The notes under the pieces are model-generated. The model ran no database searches. It saw only the letters and a program-made list of their open reading frames with translations, and was not told the DNA's origin. Made by a program: the position numbers and the translations under genes. From assembly GCA_045106555.1 (NCBI GenBank), contig JBGCET010000004.1:62001-126000 (forward strand): 64,000 nt of DNA, read 5' to 3'. This stretch comes from JANQOZ01 sp045106555. GTDB taxonomy: Bacteria > Pseudomonadota > Gammaproteobacteria > Xanthomonadales > SZUA-38. Positions within the stretch are counted from its first letter, which is position 1. Every line of letters begins with the position of its first letter. This document shows, piece by piece, positions 35,536-43,808 of the stretch.

Positions 35536-36420
35536 TTACTCCAGTTCGTCGATGGTTTTTGGCCAACTGGATTTCAGCAAACGGGATAAAACCCGATCGG
35601 ACAATAACCGGCCACCCGTCTGGCATCTCGCACAGTAGTTAGCTTCGTTGCTGGCATATTGAATGCGTTGGATGGGGCTGCGACATACCAGACACTCGGC
35701 TCCAAATCGTCCGTGCACAGCCATTTCTGGTCTGAACGCCGTGACTTTTGCGGGAAATTTATCACCGGCCTGATCTGCCAGCCGGCCAATCCAAACCTCC
35801 AGCGTTCGACACATCGCCGTGTGCAAGCGTTGCCATTGGCCATCGCTCAGATTGGAGGTGAGTTGCAGAGGCGACAGTCTGGCGGCAAACAGGATCTCAT
35901 CAGAGTAGGCATTACCGATGCCTGCCAACAAACGCTGATCGGTCAACGCCCGCTTTAATGTGTGGGTTTTCTGACTGAGCCGCTTGACGAACTGGGCTAA
36001 CGAACATTTTAACGGGTCCAGTCCACCGCGATCGAACGCCGTCAATGCCGTTGACCCGGAAACCAAGTGAATGGACGCCCGCTTTTTTTTACTGACCTCC
36101 GTCAGAATCAAACTGCCCGGTTCAAAGTCCCAGGCCGCCAGCCCATTGCCTCGGGGTATCGGCGACCCGGCTTTCTTCCACTGCAAGCGGCCAGAAATCA
36201 TCAGATGGATGACCACCGCTAGCTGATTTTCCAGATGAATCACAAGCTGCTTTGCCAGATGGTCGACCCTAACCACCCGGGTTCCGCCAATCTCCTCAAC
36301 TGATGGCGTTACCGTGCGCAAGACAAACGGGGAGCCCAGGCGCATTGTCTGCAACGTACGCCCCTCAATACGCTGCGTCAGAGCTTGGGTGTACAGCTTT
36401 ATGTCAGGGATTTCCGGCAT
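35536..36420 (-). CDS. Fpg/Nei-family DNA glycosylase/AP lyase
   Basis: From the ATG at 36420 the protein is 294 residues and begins MPEIPD, so processing exposes the catalytic Pro with the adjacent Glu. DHLAKQLVIHL contains the conserved Lys, AGIGNAYSDEILFAARL is the helix-two-turn-helix, and CLVCRSPIQRIQYASNEANYCARC is the C-terminal four-Cys zinc finger. It excises oxidised bases and cuts the abasic strand. The MPEIPD subgroup is distinct from canonical mutM, so Fpg versus Nei specificity is left open. It is divergent from the PadR operon. Confidence 0.88.
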   Translation of the reverse strand: MPEIPDIKLYTQALTQRIEGRTLQTMRLGSPFVLRTVTPSVEEIGGTRVVRVDHLAKQLVIHLENQLAVVIHLMISGRLQWKKAGSPIPRGNGLAAWDFEPGSLILTEVSKKKRASIHLVSGSTALTAFDRGGLDPLKCSLAQFVKRLSQKTHTLKRALTDQRLLAGIGNAYSDEILFAARLSPLQLTSNLSDGQWQRLHTAMCRTLEVWIGRLADQAGDKFPAKVTAFRPEMAVHGRFGAECLVCRSPIQRIQYASNEANYCARCQTGGRLLSDRVLSRLLKSSWPKTIDELE

Positions 36421-36496
36421 CTTTGTTATCCCGACCGCGTTTACGCCATTTCCAGCGACCACTATGCCAAAAGACCGATTGACGTGCGGATCTAGC

Positions 36497-36514
36497 TATA
36501 TAATTATTTATATA
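36497..36514. promoter_or_regulatory. AT-rich inverted repeat, candidate PadR operator
   Basis: TATATAA (36497-36503) and TTATATA (36508-36514) form a perfect 7-4-7 inverted repeat 22 nt before the membrane-protein ATG. PadR regulators commonly bind AT-rich inverted repeats over their own promoter, and the PadR gene is second in this operon. Confidence 0.45.
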
Positions 36515-36535
36515 CCCAACACGGAACAGATAACG

Positions 36536-37258
36536 ATGCAGACGGTATATCAAGGGTTGATTTGGATTCATGTGGTCATTGGCTTTGTTGGACTGACCGC
36601 GTTTTGGTTTCCGGTGTTTTCCCGAAAAGGCGGCAAGCTGCATCGACAGATGGGCAAGGTCTACGTTTACTGCGCCTACGTCGTTCTCGCAACGGCCGGG
36701 TCCTCTGTGCTTTATCAGCTGTTTCGGTTTCTAGGTCCGGAGCGATCGATTGCCGAACATCCCAATTCCTTTGCTGCGTATATATTTCTGGGATACCTGA
36801 GTTTGGTGACCTTTCTCAGTGTGCATCACGGCTTTGGCGTACTGCGCTTCAAGGGCCAACCTAACGCCATGAGCAGTCCGCTGCGAATGGGCCTGGCGAT
36901 TAGCGCCATGGTGGCCAGCGCCGGGGTGATTGCATTTGCTTTAATCTTCAAACCCGGCAACGCCATAGTGCTTTTAGCGCTGTCTCCCATCGGCATTCTC
37001 GGAGGCTGGGGAATCATCAACTATTTACGCAGCACTGACCTGTCGCCCAAAGAGTGGATGTATGAACACATTGGCAGCATGCTAGGTGGCGGAATCGCTT
37101 TCCACACTGCGTTTATGGTGTTTGGTGCCAATCGATTGATGGATCTGGGACTTAGCGGCTGGCAGCAGGTGATACCCTGGGTATTGCCTTCAATTATCGG
37201 CATTCCGGCCAGTATTTTGTGGACACGCCACTACCGACTAAAATTCAGCAACGCCTGA
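36536..37258 (+). CDS. Multi-pass membrane protein (DUF2306-like), PadR-linked
   Basis: The ATG at 36536 (MQTVYQGLIWIHVVIGFVGL) gives 240 residues and about seven membrane helices. The HVVIGFVGLTAFWFPVFSRKGGKLHRQMGKVYVYCAYVVLATA segment, with conserved His and the GxLHRxxGxVY motif, resembles DUF2306-type heme-binding-like membrane proteins. Function unknown. PadR-regulated membrane partners often handle toxic or membrane-active compounds, which is only suggestive. The AT-rich operator candidate lies just upstream, and the PadR gene starts 19 nt after its stop. Confidence 0.72.
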   Translation: MQTVYQGLIWIHVVIGFVGLTAFWFPVFSRKGGKLHRQMGKVYVYCAYVVLATAGSSVLYQLFRFLGPERSIAEHPNSFAAYIFLGYLSLVTFLSVHHGFGVLRFKGQPNAMSSPLRMGLAISAMVASAGVIAFALIFKPGNAIVLLALSPIGILGGWGIINYLRSTDLSPKEWMYEHIGSMLGGGIAFHTAFMVFGANRLMDLGLSGWQQVIPWVLPSIIGIPASILWTRHYRLKFSNA

Positions 37259-37277
37259 TTGGGCAAGTTCGGATTTC

Positions 37278-37820
37278 ATGAGCCTTCCTCACATCCTGTT
37301 AGGCATGTTGCATCAGCCAGCGAGTGGGTATCAGTTGAAACAAGACTTTTCCCAGTCGCTACGGCACTTCTGGTTTGCTGATCTAGCGCAGATTTACCCA
37401 ACGCTGCATAAACTTGAGCACAAAGGCCAGGTGCGCAGTCAATCGGTGGCATCAGACAAAGGACCGCCGCAGCGAGTCTATCGGCGAACGGCTGATGGCA
37501 CCAAAGCTCTGCAGTGCTGGGTTAGCGATGACCCGATTACGGGTCGAGAACGTTTTCCTTATCTGGCCCAAATCATGTTTCTTGGTGAAAACGCTGACCG
37601 TTCGGCGCAGATTCGATATTTTGAAAAACTGTGCGAATTTTTCGAATCTAAGGTTGCCGCCCTGAAAGCCATCGACGCCGATTGGCGCGGAAAAGCAAAA
37701 CCTGAAGACTTTGCCGACGAAGACCTGTTTCCCTGGTTTACCTTGGATGTAGGTATTGTTCGCAACGAGGCCACGGTGCGCTGGTGTCGGCGGTCTCTCG
37801 AACTGATACGCAATCGATAA
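37278..37820 (+). CDS. PadR-family transcription repressor
   Basis: A 180-residue PadR protein. The N-terminal winged helix is LPHILLGMLHQPASGYQLKQDFSQSLRHFWFADLAQIYPTLHKLEHKGQVRSQ. A PadR C-terminal helical dimerisation domain (residues ~90-175) follows. It likely represses the operon it shares with the membrane protein upstream. GPPQRVYRRTADG is the beta-wing. Confidence 0.9.
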   Translation: MSLPHILLGMLHQPASGYQLKQDFSQSLRHFWFADLAQIYPTLHKLEHKGQVRSQSVASDKGPPQRVYRRTADGTKALQCWVSDDPITGRERFPYLAQIMFLGENADRSAQIRYFEKLCEFFESKVAALKAIDADWRGKAKPEDFADEDLFPWFTLDVGIVRNEATVRWCRRSLELIRNR

Positions 37821-37908
37821 GCGCCATAATCTTGCCCGCCCAGTGTCAGGAGACGGTCTGAATCTCCGGCGATGATCCACCCTCGGTTTCACGATGGAGG
37901 ACAATCCG

Positions 37909-38958
37909 ATGCGGATCATGGCTATTGCGTGGCTCATTTTGCTCACCCCCCTGACCCATGCGACCACCTATCAAAAAGTGGACGTGTGTTTTGTCCTGGA
38001 CACCACCGGCTCGATGTCAGCCGCGATCCAGACCGCCAAAGAAAAAGTCTGGTTTATTGCCAACGAAATTGCGCGCGCCGGCAATCAGCCGGACCTGCGT
38101 CTTTGCCTGATGGCGTATCGAGACCGGGGTGATGACTACGTCACTCGCTTATCTGAGCTGACGGATAACATCGACGACATTCACGCCGACCTGAAAGCCC
38201 TGGAAGCGGGCGGCGGCGGCGATACGCCGGAAGCGGTTCATCAGGCATTGGCCGAAACGGTTAAGAGCGCCGGCTGGGATAACGCCGTCGATACCCTGAA
38301 AGTGATTTTTCTGATTGGCGACGCGCCGCCCAACTATTATCCCGACGAACCTCAATACCCAGAAATTGCGGCTCTAGCATCGGCCGCCAACATTGTCATT
38401 AATCCCGTATTGATCGGCGGCGATCAGGATGCCCGCCTGAGCTTCCAAGCCATTGAGAAAAATGGCACCGGTAGTCTGTTGGAACTGGCTGATGCCCACG
38501 CCCAGGCAGCACCGACTACTCCCATGGACCAGGATTTGATTGCCCTTAGCAGCCGCCTGAACGCATCGTTGGTTCTTTACGGCAACCCGGAACAACAGTC
38601 CCGACTGGATCAACTGACCAGCGAGCTCGAGTCGCTCAGCGATAGCCAGCAAATTGAACGACTGGCCTTTGGTCAAGCGTCGGGCCGATTACTGCATGAA
38701 CAGGGCGACCTGGTCCAGGACCTGGAAGCGGGCAGCGCTTCGCTGGAGGATATTGAGCCTGGGTCATTGCCGGAGAAAATGCGCAGCATGAACCAGCAAG
38801 AGCTTTCTCAGAGTCTGGGAGAGATTCGCGCCGAACGCCTTCAGCTGCAGACGCTTATTGGCGAACTGCTCTCCCAGCGTCGCATGCTGATCGAAGGTCA
38901 GGTCGAACGTTCTAGTTTCGAGTATCAGTTAAGTCAGGTGCTTCTGCGTCAGCTGTAG
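37909..38958 (+). CDS. Secreted VWA-domain protein, paralogue 1
   Basis: GGAGG at 37895-37900 selects ATG 37909 (349 residues). A signal peptide (AIAWLILLTPLTHA) precedes a von Willebrand A domain (residues ~20-200). The MIDAS motif is FVLDTTGSMSAAI, with T and D further on in EAGGGGDTPEAVH and FLIGDAPPN. The C-terminal ~150 residues are helical, ending in a coiled coil (SLGEIRAERLQLQTLIGELLSQRRMLIEGQ). The protein at 51314-52507 has the same layout, with matching LN..LVLYG and LPE..R.M segments. It is followed by an MscS-type channel gene. Role unknown; metal-dependent adhesion is the usual VWA function. Confidence 0.8.
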   Translation: MRIMAIAWLILLTPLTHATTYQKVDVCFVLDTTGSMSAAIQTAKEKVWFIANEIARAGNQPDLRLCLMAYRDRGDDYVTRLSELTDNIDDIHADLKALEAGGGGDTPEAVHQALAETVKSAGWDNAVDTLKVIFLIGDAPPNYYPDEPQYPEIAALASAANIVINPVLIGGDQDARLSFQAIEKNGTGSLLELADAHAQAAPTTPMDQDLIALSSRLNASLVLYGNPEQQSRLDQLTSELESLSDSQQIERLAFGQASGRLLHEQGDLVQDLEAGSASLEDIEPGSLPEKMRSMNQQELSQSLGEIRAERLQLQTLIGELLSQRRMLIEGQVERSSFEYQLSQVLLRQL

Positions 38959-39048
38959 CGGCAGGAAAGTCCGCTGCGACATAGACAGCATACCCGCAGC
39001 AACTGCCGAGCGTGCATCCTGTCCTCGCAGTGGTGCTATTCTTAATCT

Positions 39049-41277
39049 ATGGGTACAACAACGGCTCGCATAACAGGTTCATCATTCGCGCAACTGATTT
39101 GTGTGCTGGTCCTAGCGTGGCTGATGCCCATTGGACATCAGCACGCCTCGGCCCAATCTCTGCCTCTTGGCGGCAGCGAAGCTGAACCCGATGCCGTACC
39201 GCTACCTAAACCGGCCAACCTGCAGCCCGGCTGGTGGAATGCGGTCATTGGCGTTGAAGCCGATACCGACAATCGGGTCGGGGAACTTAAGCAGGCCATC
39301 GACAACGCTGTGCTGTCTCTTTCCGTTGAAGATCTGGGTGAAATACCCCAGGCGGGCGACCTGGCCAAAGATCGGTTGGAGGCGTACCTGGAAGAACTAA
39401 AGCGCGCACCGGAAGCCCGAGATATTACGGTTCGCACCGATGGTGCCTTCAACCTTGAAGATCTGTTCCGAACCGCCGTTGAAATTCGCGACCGTGAAAT
39501 CGCTCTCACCGACCTTAACGAGAACCTGAGCGGGTCCAAAGATCTGCTGGCCCGCTCGCGCAGCCGCTATGACGCCGATGTATTACAACATCGAGCGGAA
39601 AACGAAGGATCCATTGGTGCACTGAGAACCGGTATCGACGCCATTGCCAGCCGCGCCGAACTGGCGGTGCTGGAACTGCGCGATGCGCGGGCAGAAGACC
39701 GGCGAAGTCGTCTGGAGCAAGAAGCCAATCAATACCGCCAGCAGCTGGTGGTTGCACGAACTGCCCTGTCGACAGAAGGATTCGAAAAAGAAGCGGTTGA
39801 GCAGGAGTTGAACGCCCTGCAGACCTCACTGGAAGAGGCCCAAACCCGTCTTGATGTGCGCCGACGGGAAATGCTGGAAGCTGATGAGACCAGCGAAGAA
39901 GGTCAGGTAAGAGCTCAGCTCACCCAGCAACAATTGTTGTCGGCATTGATCGAAACCACCCAGCTGGAACTGACCCGGATGCGTCAATTGGGTGTCCTGC
40001 TATGGCACAAGTCCCAGAGCGAGACACGGGTGGCGGCGGGAGAGCTGGAAAATCACCTGGATGAGCTCAGGTCGTTGCTGGAAACCAGCGAGGGTGAGTT
40101 TAGTGGTTGGCAGCGGCTGACCGTGTCGTTCCTGCTGGAACCTCCCAGCGACGCCATTACCGCCAGAGCCAGAGATCTTCGTAACGCTGATCAGCAGGCA
40201 CGGGAACTGGCGGTTAATAACTTGAGCCGAATCCGTGAACTCAGCACATTGGTCGCTCAGGAGCGACTGATGGATGAACTGCTGTCGCGGGAACTGGTAG
40301 GAGCTAACAGCGGCTGGGCCAGCATCTGGCTCAGTATTAAACTGGGCCTGGATAACGCCTGGAATACGGCCAGCCAGTGGGTCAACCTGACGCCATTTCA
40401 CATTGGTGACGACCCAGTCACATTGGGCGAACTACTGAAAGTTCTACTTATTCTGACCGTCACGTACCTGCTGTCTTGGCTGGTGAGAAAAGCGCTACAG
40501 CGGATGAAAGACCGGCGCCATATTACCCAAACCCATTCCCTCTACGCCGCCAGCCGGATCCTGCACTACCTGATTATCACCATCGGCACCCTGATCGGTC
40601 TGTCCTCGCTGGGGCTAGACTTCACCTCCATTGCGCTTATTGCCGGCGCGTTGTCAGTGGGTATTGGTTTTGGCCTGCAAACCACCGTCAACAACTTTGT
40701 CTCTGGCCTGATTTTATTATTCGATCGCAGCCTCAAGGTAGGCGACTATGTCGAGCTGGATTCGGGCTTGCGCGGCACGGTACGAGAGATCAGCGTTCGA
40801 GCAACCCGCATCAACACCAACGACAATGTTGATGTCGTGGTGCCCAATTCAGAGTTTGTCAGTACCCGGCTGGTGAACTGGACCATGGTTGAAGGATTTG
40901 CCCGCCTGCGGGTGCAGTTCGGCGTTGCCTATGGCACCGACAAAGAGCTGGTGAAAGCGGTTGCGATGGAAGCCTGCGAGCGGGTGGATTACACCCTGAA
41001 GCACATGCCGGCCCACGACCCCCAGCTCCGGCTGATCAATTTTGGCGACAATTCTCTGGATTTTCAGCTTCTGGTATGGGTCAATCGCAGCGGCGTTCAA
41101 CGCCCAGGTCGGGCGCGAGCTGCCTATATGTGGGAGCTGGAAACCGGGCTCAGCCAGGCTGGCATCGAAATACCCTTTCCCCAGCGTGACATTCACATTC
41201 GTAGCACTTCGGCCGCTGACAACAGCGTCAGCTCAAATACCGCGGAAGTTATCCGGCTGGACTCAGGGGCTGACTGA
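39049..41277 (+). CDS. MscS-family mechanosensitive channel with long periplasmic coiled-coil domain
   Basis: The 742-residue protein has a signal peptide (FAQLICVLVLAWLMP... HASA). A ~350-residue helical periplasmic region follows (repeated heptads around LEQEANQYRQQL and LEEAQTRLDVRRREM). The channel core has helices from ~460 and the MscS pore and beta domain: IAGALSVGIGFGLQTTVNNFVSGLILLFDRSLKVGDYVELDSGLRGTVREISVRATRI. This resembles MscK/YjeP-type enlarged channels. It gates under membrane tension. A TATTCT box ends 10 nt before the ATG. Its 3' end overlaps convergent bioA by 15 nt. Confidence 0.9.
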   Translation: MGTTTARITGSSFAQLICVLVLAWLMPIGHQHASAQSLPLGGSEAEPDAVPLPKPANLQPGWWNAVIGVEADTDNRVGELKQAIDNAVLSLSVEDLGEIPQAGDLAKDRLEAYLEELKRAPEARDITVRTDGAFNLEDLFRTAVEIRDREIALTDLNENLSGSKDLLARSRSRYDADVLQHRAENEGSIGALRTGIDAIASRAELAVLELRDARAEDRRSRLEQEANQYRQQLVVARTALSTEGFEKEAVEQELNALQTSLEEAQTRLDVRRREMLEADETSEEGQVRAQLTQQQLLSALIETTQLELTRMRQLGVLLWHKSQSETRVAAGELENHLDELRSLLETSEGEFSGWQRLTVSFLLEPPSDAITARARDLRNADQQARELAVNNLSRIRELSTLVAQERLMDELLSRELVGANSGWASIWLSIKLGLDNAWNTASQWVNLTPFHIGDDPVTLGELLKVLLILTVTYLLSWLVRKALQRMKDRRHITQTHSLYAASRILHYLIITIGTLIGLSSLGLDFTSIALIAGALSVGIGFGLQTTVNNFVSGLILLFDRSLKVGDYVELDSGLRGTVREISVRATRINTNDNVDVVVPNSEFVSTRLVNWTMVEGFARLRVQFGVAYGTDKELVKAVAMEACERVDYTLKHMPAHDPQLRLINFGDNSLDFQLLVWVNRSGVQRPGRARAAYMWELETGLSQAGIEIPFPQRDIHIRSTSAADNSVSSNTAEVIRLDSGAD

Positions 41278-42609
41278 ACCCACAACACTCACCACGCCAG
41301 CGCATAACGTTGCCAGGTCTTCATCACTGATAACGTACGGTGGCATCAGATAGATCAACCGGCCAAACGGCCGAACCCAAACACCCTCGTTCACCAGCGC
41401 TGCCTGAATATCAGCCACATCCACCGGTTCACGCATTTCCACCACGCCTATGGCGCCCAGGGTTCTCACGTCAGCAACCTGGGCCAGCTCAGCGCATGGC
41501 CCCAAGCCGTTGGCCAGAGCGGTTTGAATGCGTTCAATGTTTTGCTGCCAGCTCAACGCGCCCTGCCCCTGAAGCAGAAGGTCGATGCTCGCACAGGCAA
41601 CCGCACAGGCCAGAGGATTGGCCATGTAGGTTGGCCCATGCATCAACACGCCACCGTTAAGTTCACTGCGGGAAATTCCCTGGGCCACCCGGGTGCTGGC
41701 CAGGGTTGCCGCCAGCGACAGGTAGCCGCCGGTTAACGCTTTGCCAAGACACAAAATATCCGGCGCAATGTCAGCGTGTTCGCTGGCAAACATCTGACCG
41801 CTGCGGCCGAACCCGGTAGCAATTTCATCAGCGATCAGAAGCAGGTCCAGTTCGTCACACAGATCTCGCACCCGACGAAGATACTCAGGATGATAAAACC
41901 ACATGCCGCCGGCACCCTGCACTACCGGCTCCAAAATGATTGCAGCCAGCTGCTTGTGATGGGCTCTCGCCAGGACAGCCATGGGCTCAAAATCGGCTTC
42001 GTCAAACGGTTCCCCGTACCGGCAACGGGGACCGGGCGCAAAAAGGCGCTTTGGCAGCGTTTCAGAAAAAATCTCATGCATGCCGGTAACGGGGTCACAC
42101 ACCGACATGGCCTGAAACGTATCACCGTGATATCCCGATCGCACCGTCAGCAGTTGATTACGGCCTTTCTCGCCACTGGCAAACCAATACTGAAACGCCA
42201 TTTTGATCGCCACTTCAATGGCGACAGACCCCGAGTCACAAAAAAACACGTGTTGCAGCGACGCCGGCGTCAAATCCACCAGTCGCCGGGCTAAATCAAC
42301 CGCCGGCCGATGGGTGATTCCGCCGAACATCACGTGAGCCATGCGCTCAGTCTGGGCGGACAACGCCGCATTCAGAACCGGGTGGTTGTAGCCGTGGATC
42401 GCGGCCCACCAGGACGACATTCCATCAATCAGCTCCCGCCCGTCATCCAGCGTCAATCGCACCCCACTGGCGCTCGCCACCGGATACACCGGTAAAGGCT
42501 TGTTCATCGACGTGTAGGGGTGCCAGATGTGCTGTTGGTCGAACGCCAGATCCTGCTCTGAGAGGGTTACAGACGCTGGCGGGTTTGCGCTATGGAGACT
42601 ATTGACCAT
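41263..42609 (-). CDS. bioA: Adenosylmethionine-8-amino-7-oxononanoate aminotransferase
   Basis: A 448-residue PLP enzyme of biotin biosynthesis that makes 7,8-diaminopelargonate using S-adenosylmethionine. Key stretches are DQQHIWHPYTSMN at the N-terminus, DGMSSWWAAIHGYNHP, FCDSGSVAIEVAIKMA, LLIADEIATGFGRSG (PLP Asp) and ILCLGKALTGGYLSLAATL (PLP Lys), and HGPTYMANPLACAVA. No other bio genes are in the window. It is followed on the same strand by the PII-like gene. Confidence 0.95.
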   Translation of the reverse strand: MVNSLHSANPPASVTLSEQDLAFDQQHIWHPYTSMNKPLPVYPVASASGVRLTLDDGRELIDGMSSWWAAIHGYNHPVLNAALSAQTERMAHVMFGGITHRPAVDLARRLVDLTPASLQHVFFCDSGSVAIEVAIKMAFQYWFASGEKGRNQLLTVRSGYHGDTFQAMSVCDPVTGMHEIFSETLPKRLFAPGPRCRYGEPFDEADFEPMAVLARAHHKQLAAIILEPVVQGAGGMWFYHPEYLRRVRDLCDELDLLLIADEIATGFGRSGQMFASEHADIAPDILCLGKALTGGYLSLAATLASTRVAQGISRSELNGGVLMHGPTYMANPLACAVACASIDLLLQGQGALSWQQNIERIQTALANGLGPCAELAQVADVRTLGAIGVVEMREPVDVADIQAALVNEGVWVRPFGRLIYLMPPYVISDEDLATLCAGVVSVVGSVSP

Positions 42610-42632
42610 GTCAATTTATCGGTTGTCTGGAT

Positions 42633-43808
42633 TCAGACTGCAGGCTGAATATAGGTATGCACCCGGGTGACCGGCTGGGAATATACGCAGGCGTTGGTCA
42701 TCTCCAGCGATTCCACCTTCTCGATCAGCGCATCACGCACAGGTGCCAGCTGCTCTGAAGGCAAAATGGTATGGATAATGCTGCGTTCAACGTTAAGACG
42801 AACGCCGTGGCTGTTGCGCTGCGCGTCAGCTTCAATGAACTTCGCCTGGCTGGCATTGGCACCGGGGGCGCCGGCAGCAAGTGCAGCGTCCATGACTGCG
42901 CCGGCGTGTTTTCGGGTACTGATACATGACAATATCACCTGGCCGGCCAAGGATTGACGTTCGCGCAGTTTGCCAAACAGATTCAGGCCGGCTCCTCGCG
43001 CGGCGGCGCCCTGATAGACGCTTTGCTCACGCCAGCTGGTGCCACCTTTCAGGCTATCAATAGCAGCTACCAGTTGTTGCATCGTGGCCGGCTGGCGACG
43101 CCCACCGAAGGTGCTGGCTATGCTGACCAGTCCTTTCTGCACTGGCATGCGGTACAGAAACCCTCGGCCCGGTGTATCAATGCGCCCGGCCGCAACCATG
43201 GCCTCAACCACAGCGTCAGCGTCCGCATTGTCCACCACAACCACCATCACCTCTTTGGTGTTTTTCTTGGTGATTTTCAGCCACCCCAGACGATCACGCA
43301 GGCCGCGACCTTCGCAGTAATGAATGATTGGGCCATGACTGCCCGTCTGCAGCGCAGCTCGCGAGATCACGTCGGTTTGCTCGGGTTGAACAATGCAAAA
43401 TATTGCGGTGAGATTTTCCTTCAAACCATCCGAAGCGTCAGGTGCGTCGTCAAAATCCGCGCCTCCGGACCAAAGGGAAAAGTCGTCGGTGTAAGAAAAA
43501 TCATCGCAGGGCACCGAGAACACGGCGCCGGCGCCAGTTTGTTGCAACCCCCCACTGTCGATGATCTCCTCCACAATGTGGTCAACTTCGGGATCGGGGA
43601 CAAAAAATTGCAGCAGTGCTTTTTCCGGGCTGATGGTAGGAATTAACGATTGATACCAGCGATCTTTTACCAGCGTTCCCCGGGCGCTCACCAGCAGCAC
43701 ATTGGGGTCGCCTTCGTTAAACACCCGCTCCATCACCGGATCTGCCGAACCTCGCGGCAACAGTGCAGTAACCACAGAAATTTTCTTGTTACGGATGAGC
43801 GCGGTCAT
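42633..43808 (-). CDS. Protein with three tandem PII-like domains
   Basis: A 391-residue protein that I read as three consecutive PII-type ferredoxin-fold domains. Domain 1 (~10-110) contains GTLVKDRWYQ and GLQQTGAGAVFSVP. Domain 2 (~135-245) has GRGLRDRLGWLKITKKNTKEVMVVVVDNADADAVVEAMVAAGRIDTPGRGFLYRMP. Domain 3 (~290-390) ends VESLEMTNACVYSQP. The GRGL and TPGRGFLYRMP pieces resemble the PII ATP-binding and C-loop segments, but the uridylylated T-loop Tyr is not evident. The upstream DUF1538 membrane-protein gene overlaps this start by 4 nt (ATGA), suggesting it regulates that protein as PII proteins regulate AmtB. Confidence 0.68.
   Translation of the reverse strand: MTALIRNKKISVVTALLPRGSADPVMERVFNEGDPNVLLVSARGTLVKDRWYQSLIPTISPEKALLQFFVPDPEVDHIVEEIIDSGGLQQTGAGAVFSVPCDDFSYTDDFSLWSGGADFDDAPDASDGLKENLTAIFCIVQPEQTDVISRAALQTGSHGPIIHYCEGRGLRDRLGWLKITKKNTKEVMVVVVDNADADAVVEAMVAAGRIDTPGRGFLYRMPVQKGLVSIASTFGGRRQPATMQQLVAAIDSLKGGTSWREQSVYQGAAARGAGLNLFGKLRERQSLAGQVILSCISTRKHAGAVMDAALAAGAPGANASQAKFIEADAQRNSHGVRLNVERSIIHTILPSEQLAPVRDALIEKVESLEMTNACVYSQPVTRVHTYIQPAV

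Noticed and set aside
36314..36535. Upstream extension of the PadR-linked membrane protein
   Set aside because: It runs through the operator/promoter region and into the divergent glycosylase gene; the membrane protein begins naturally at 36536.
41776..42294. 172-codon plus-strand frame opposite bioA
   Set aside because: bioA is unmistakable on the other strand.
42954..43646. 230-codon plus-strand frame opposite the PII-like gene
   Set aside because: The minus-strand gene has PII-like motifs and coupling with DUF1538; the plus frame has no recognisable content.
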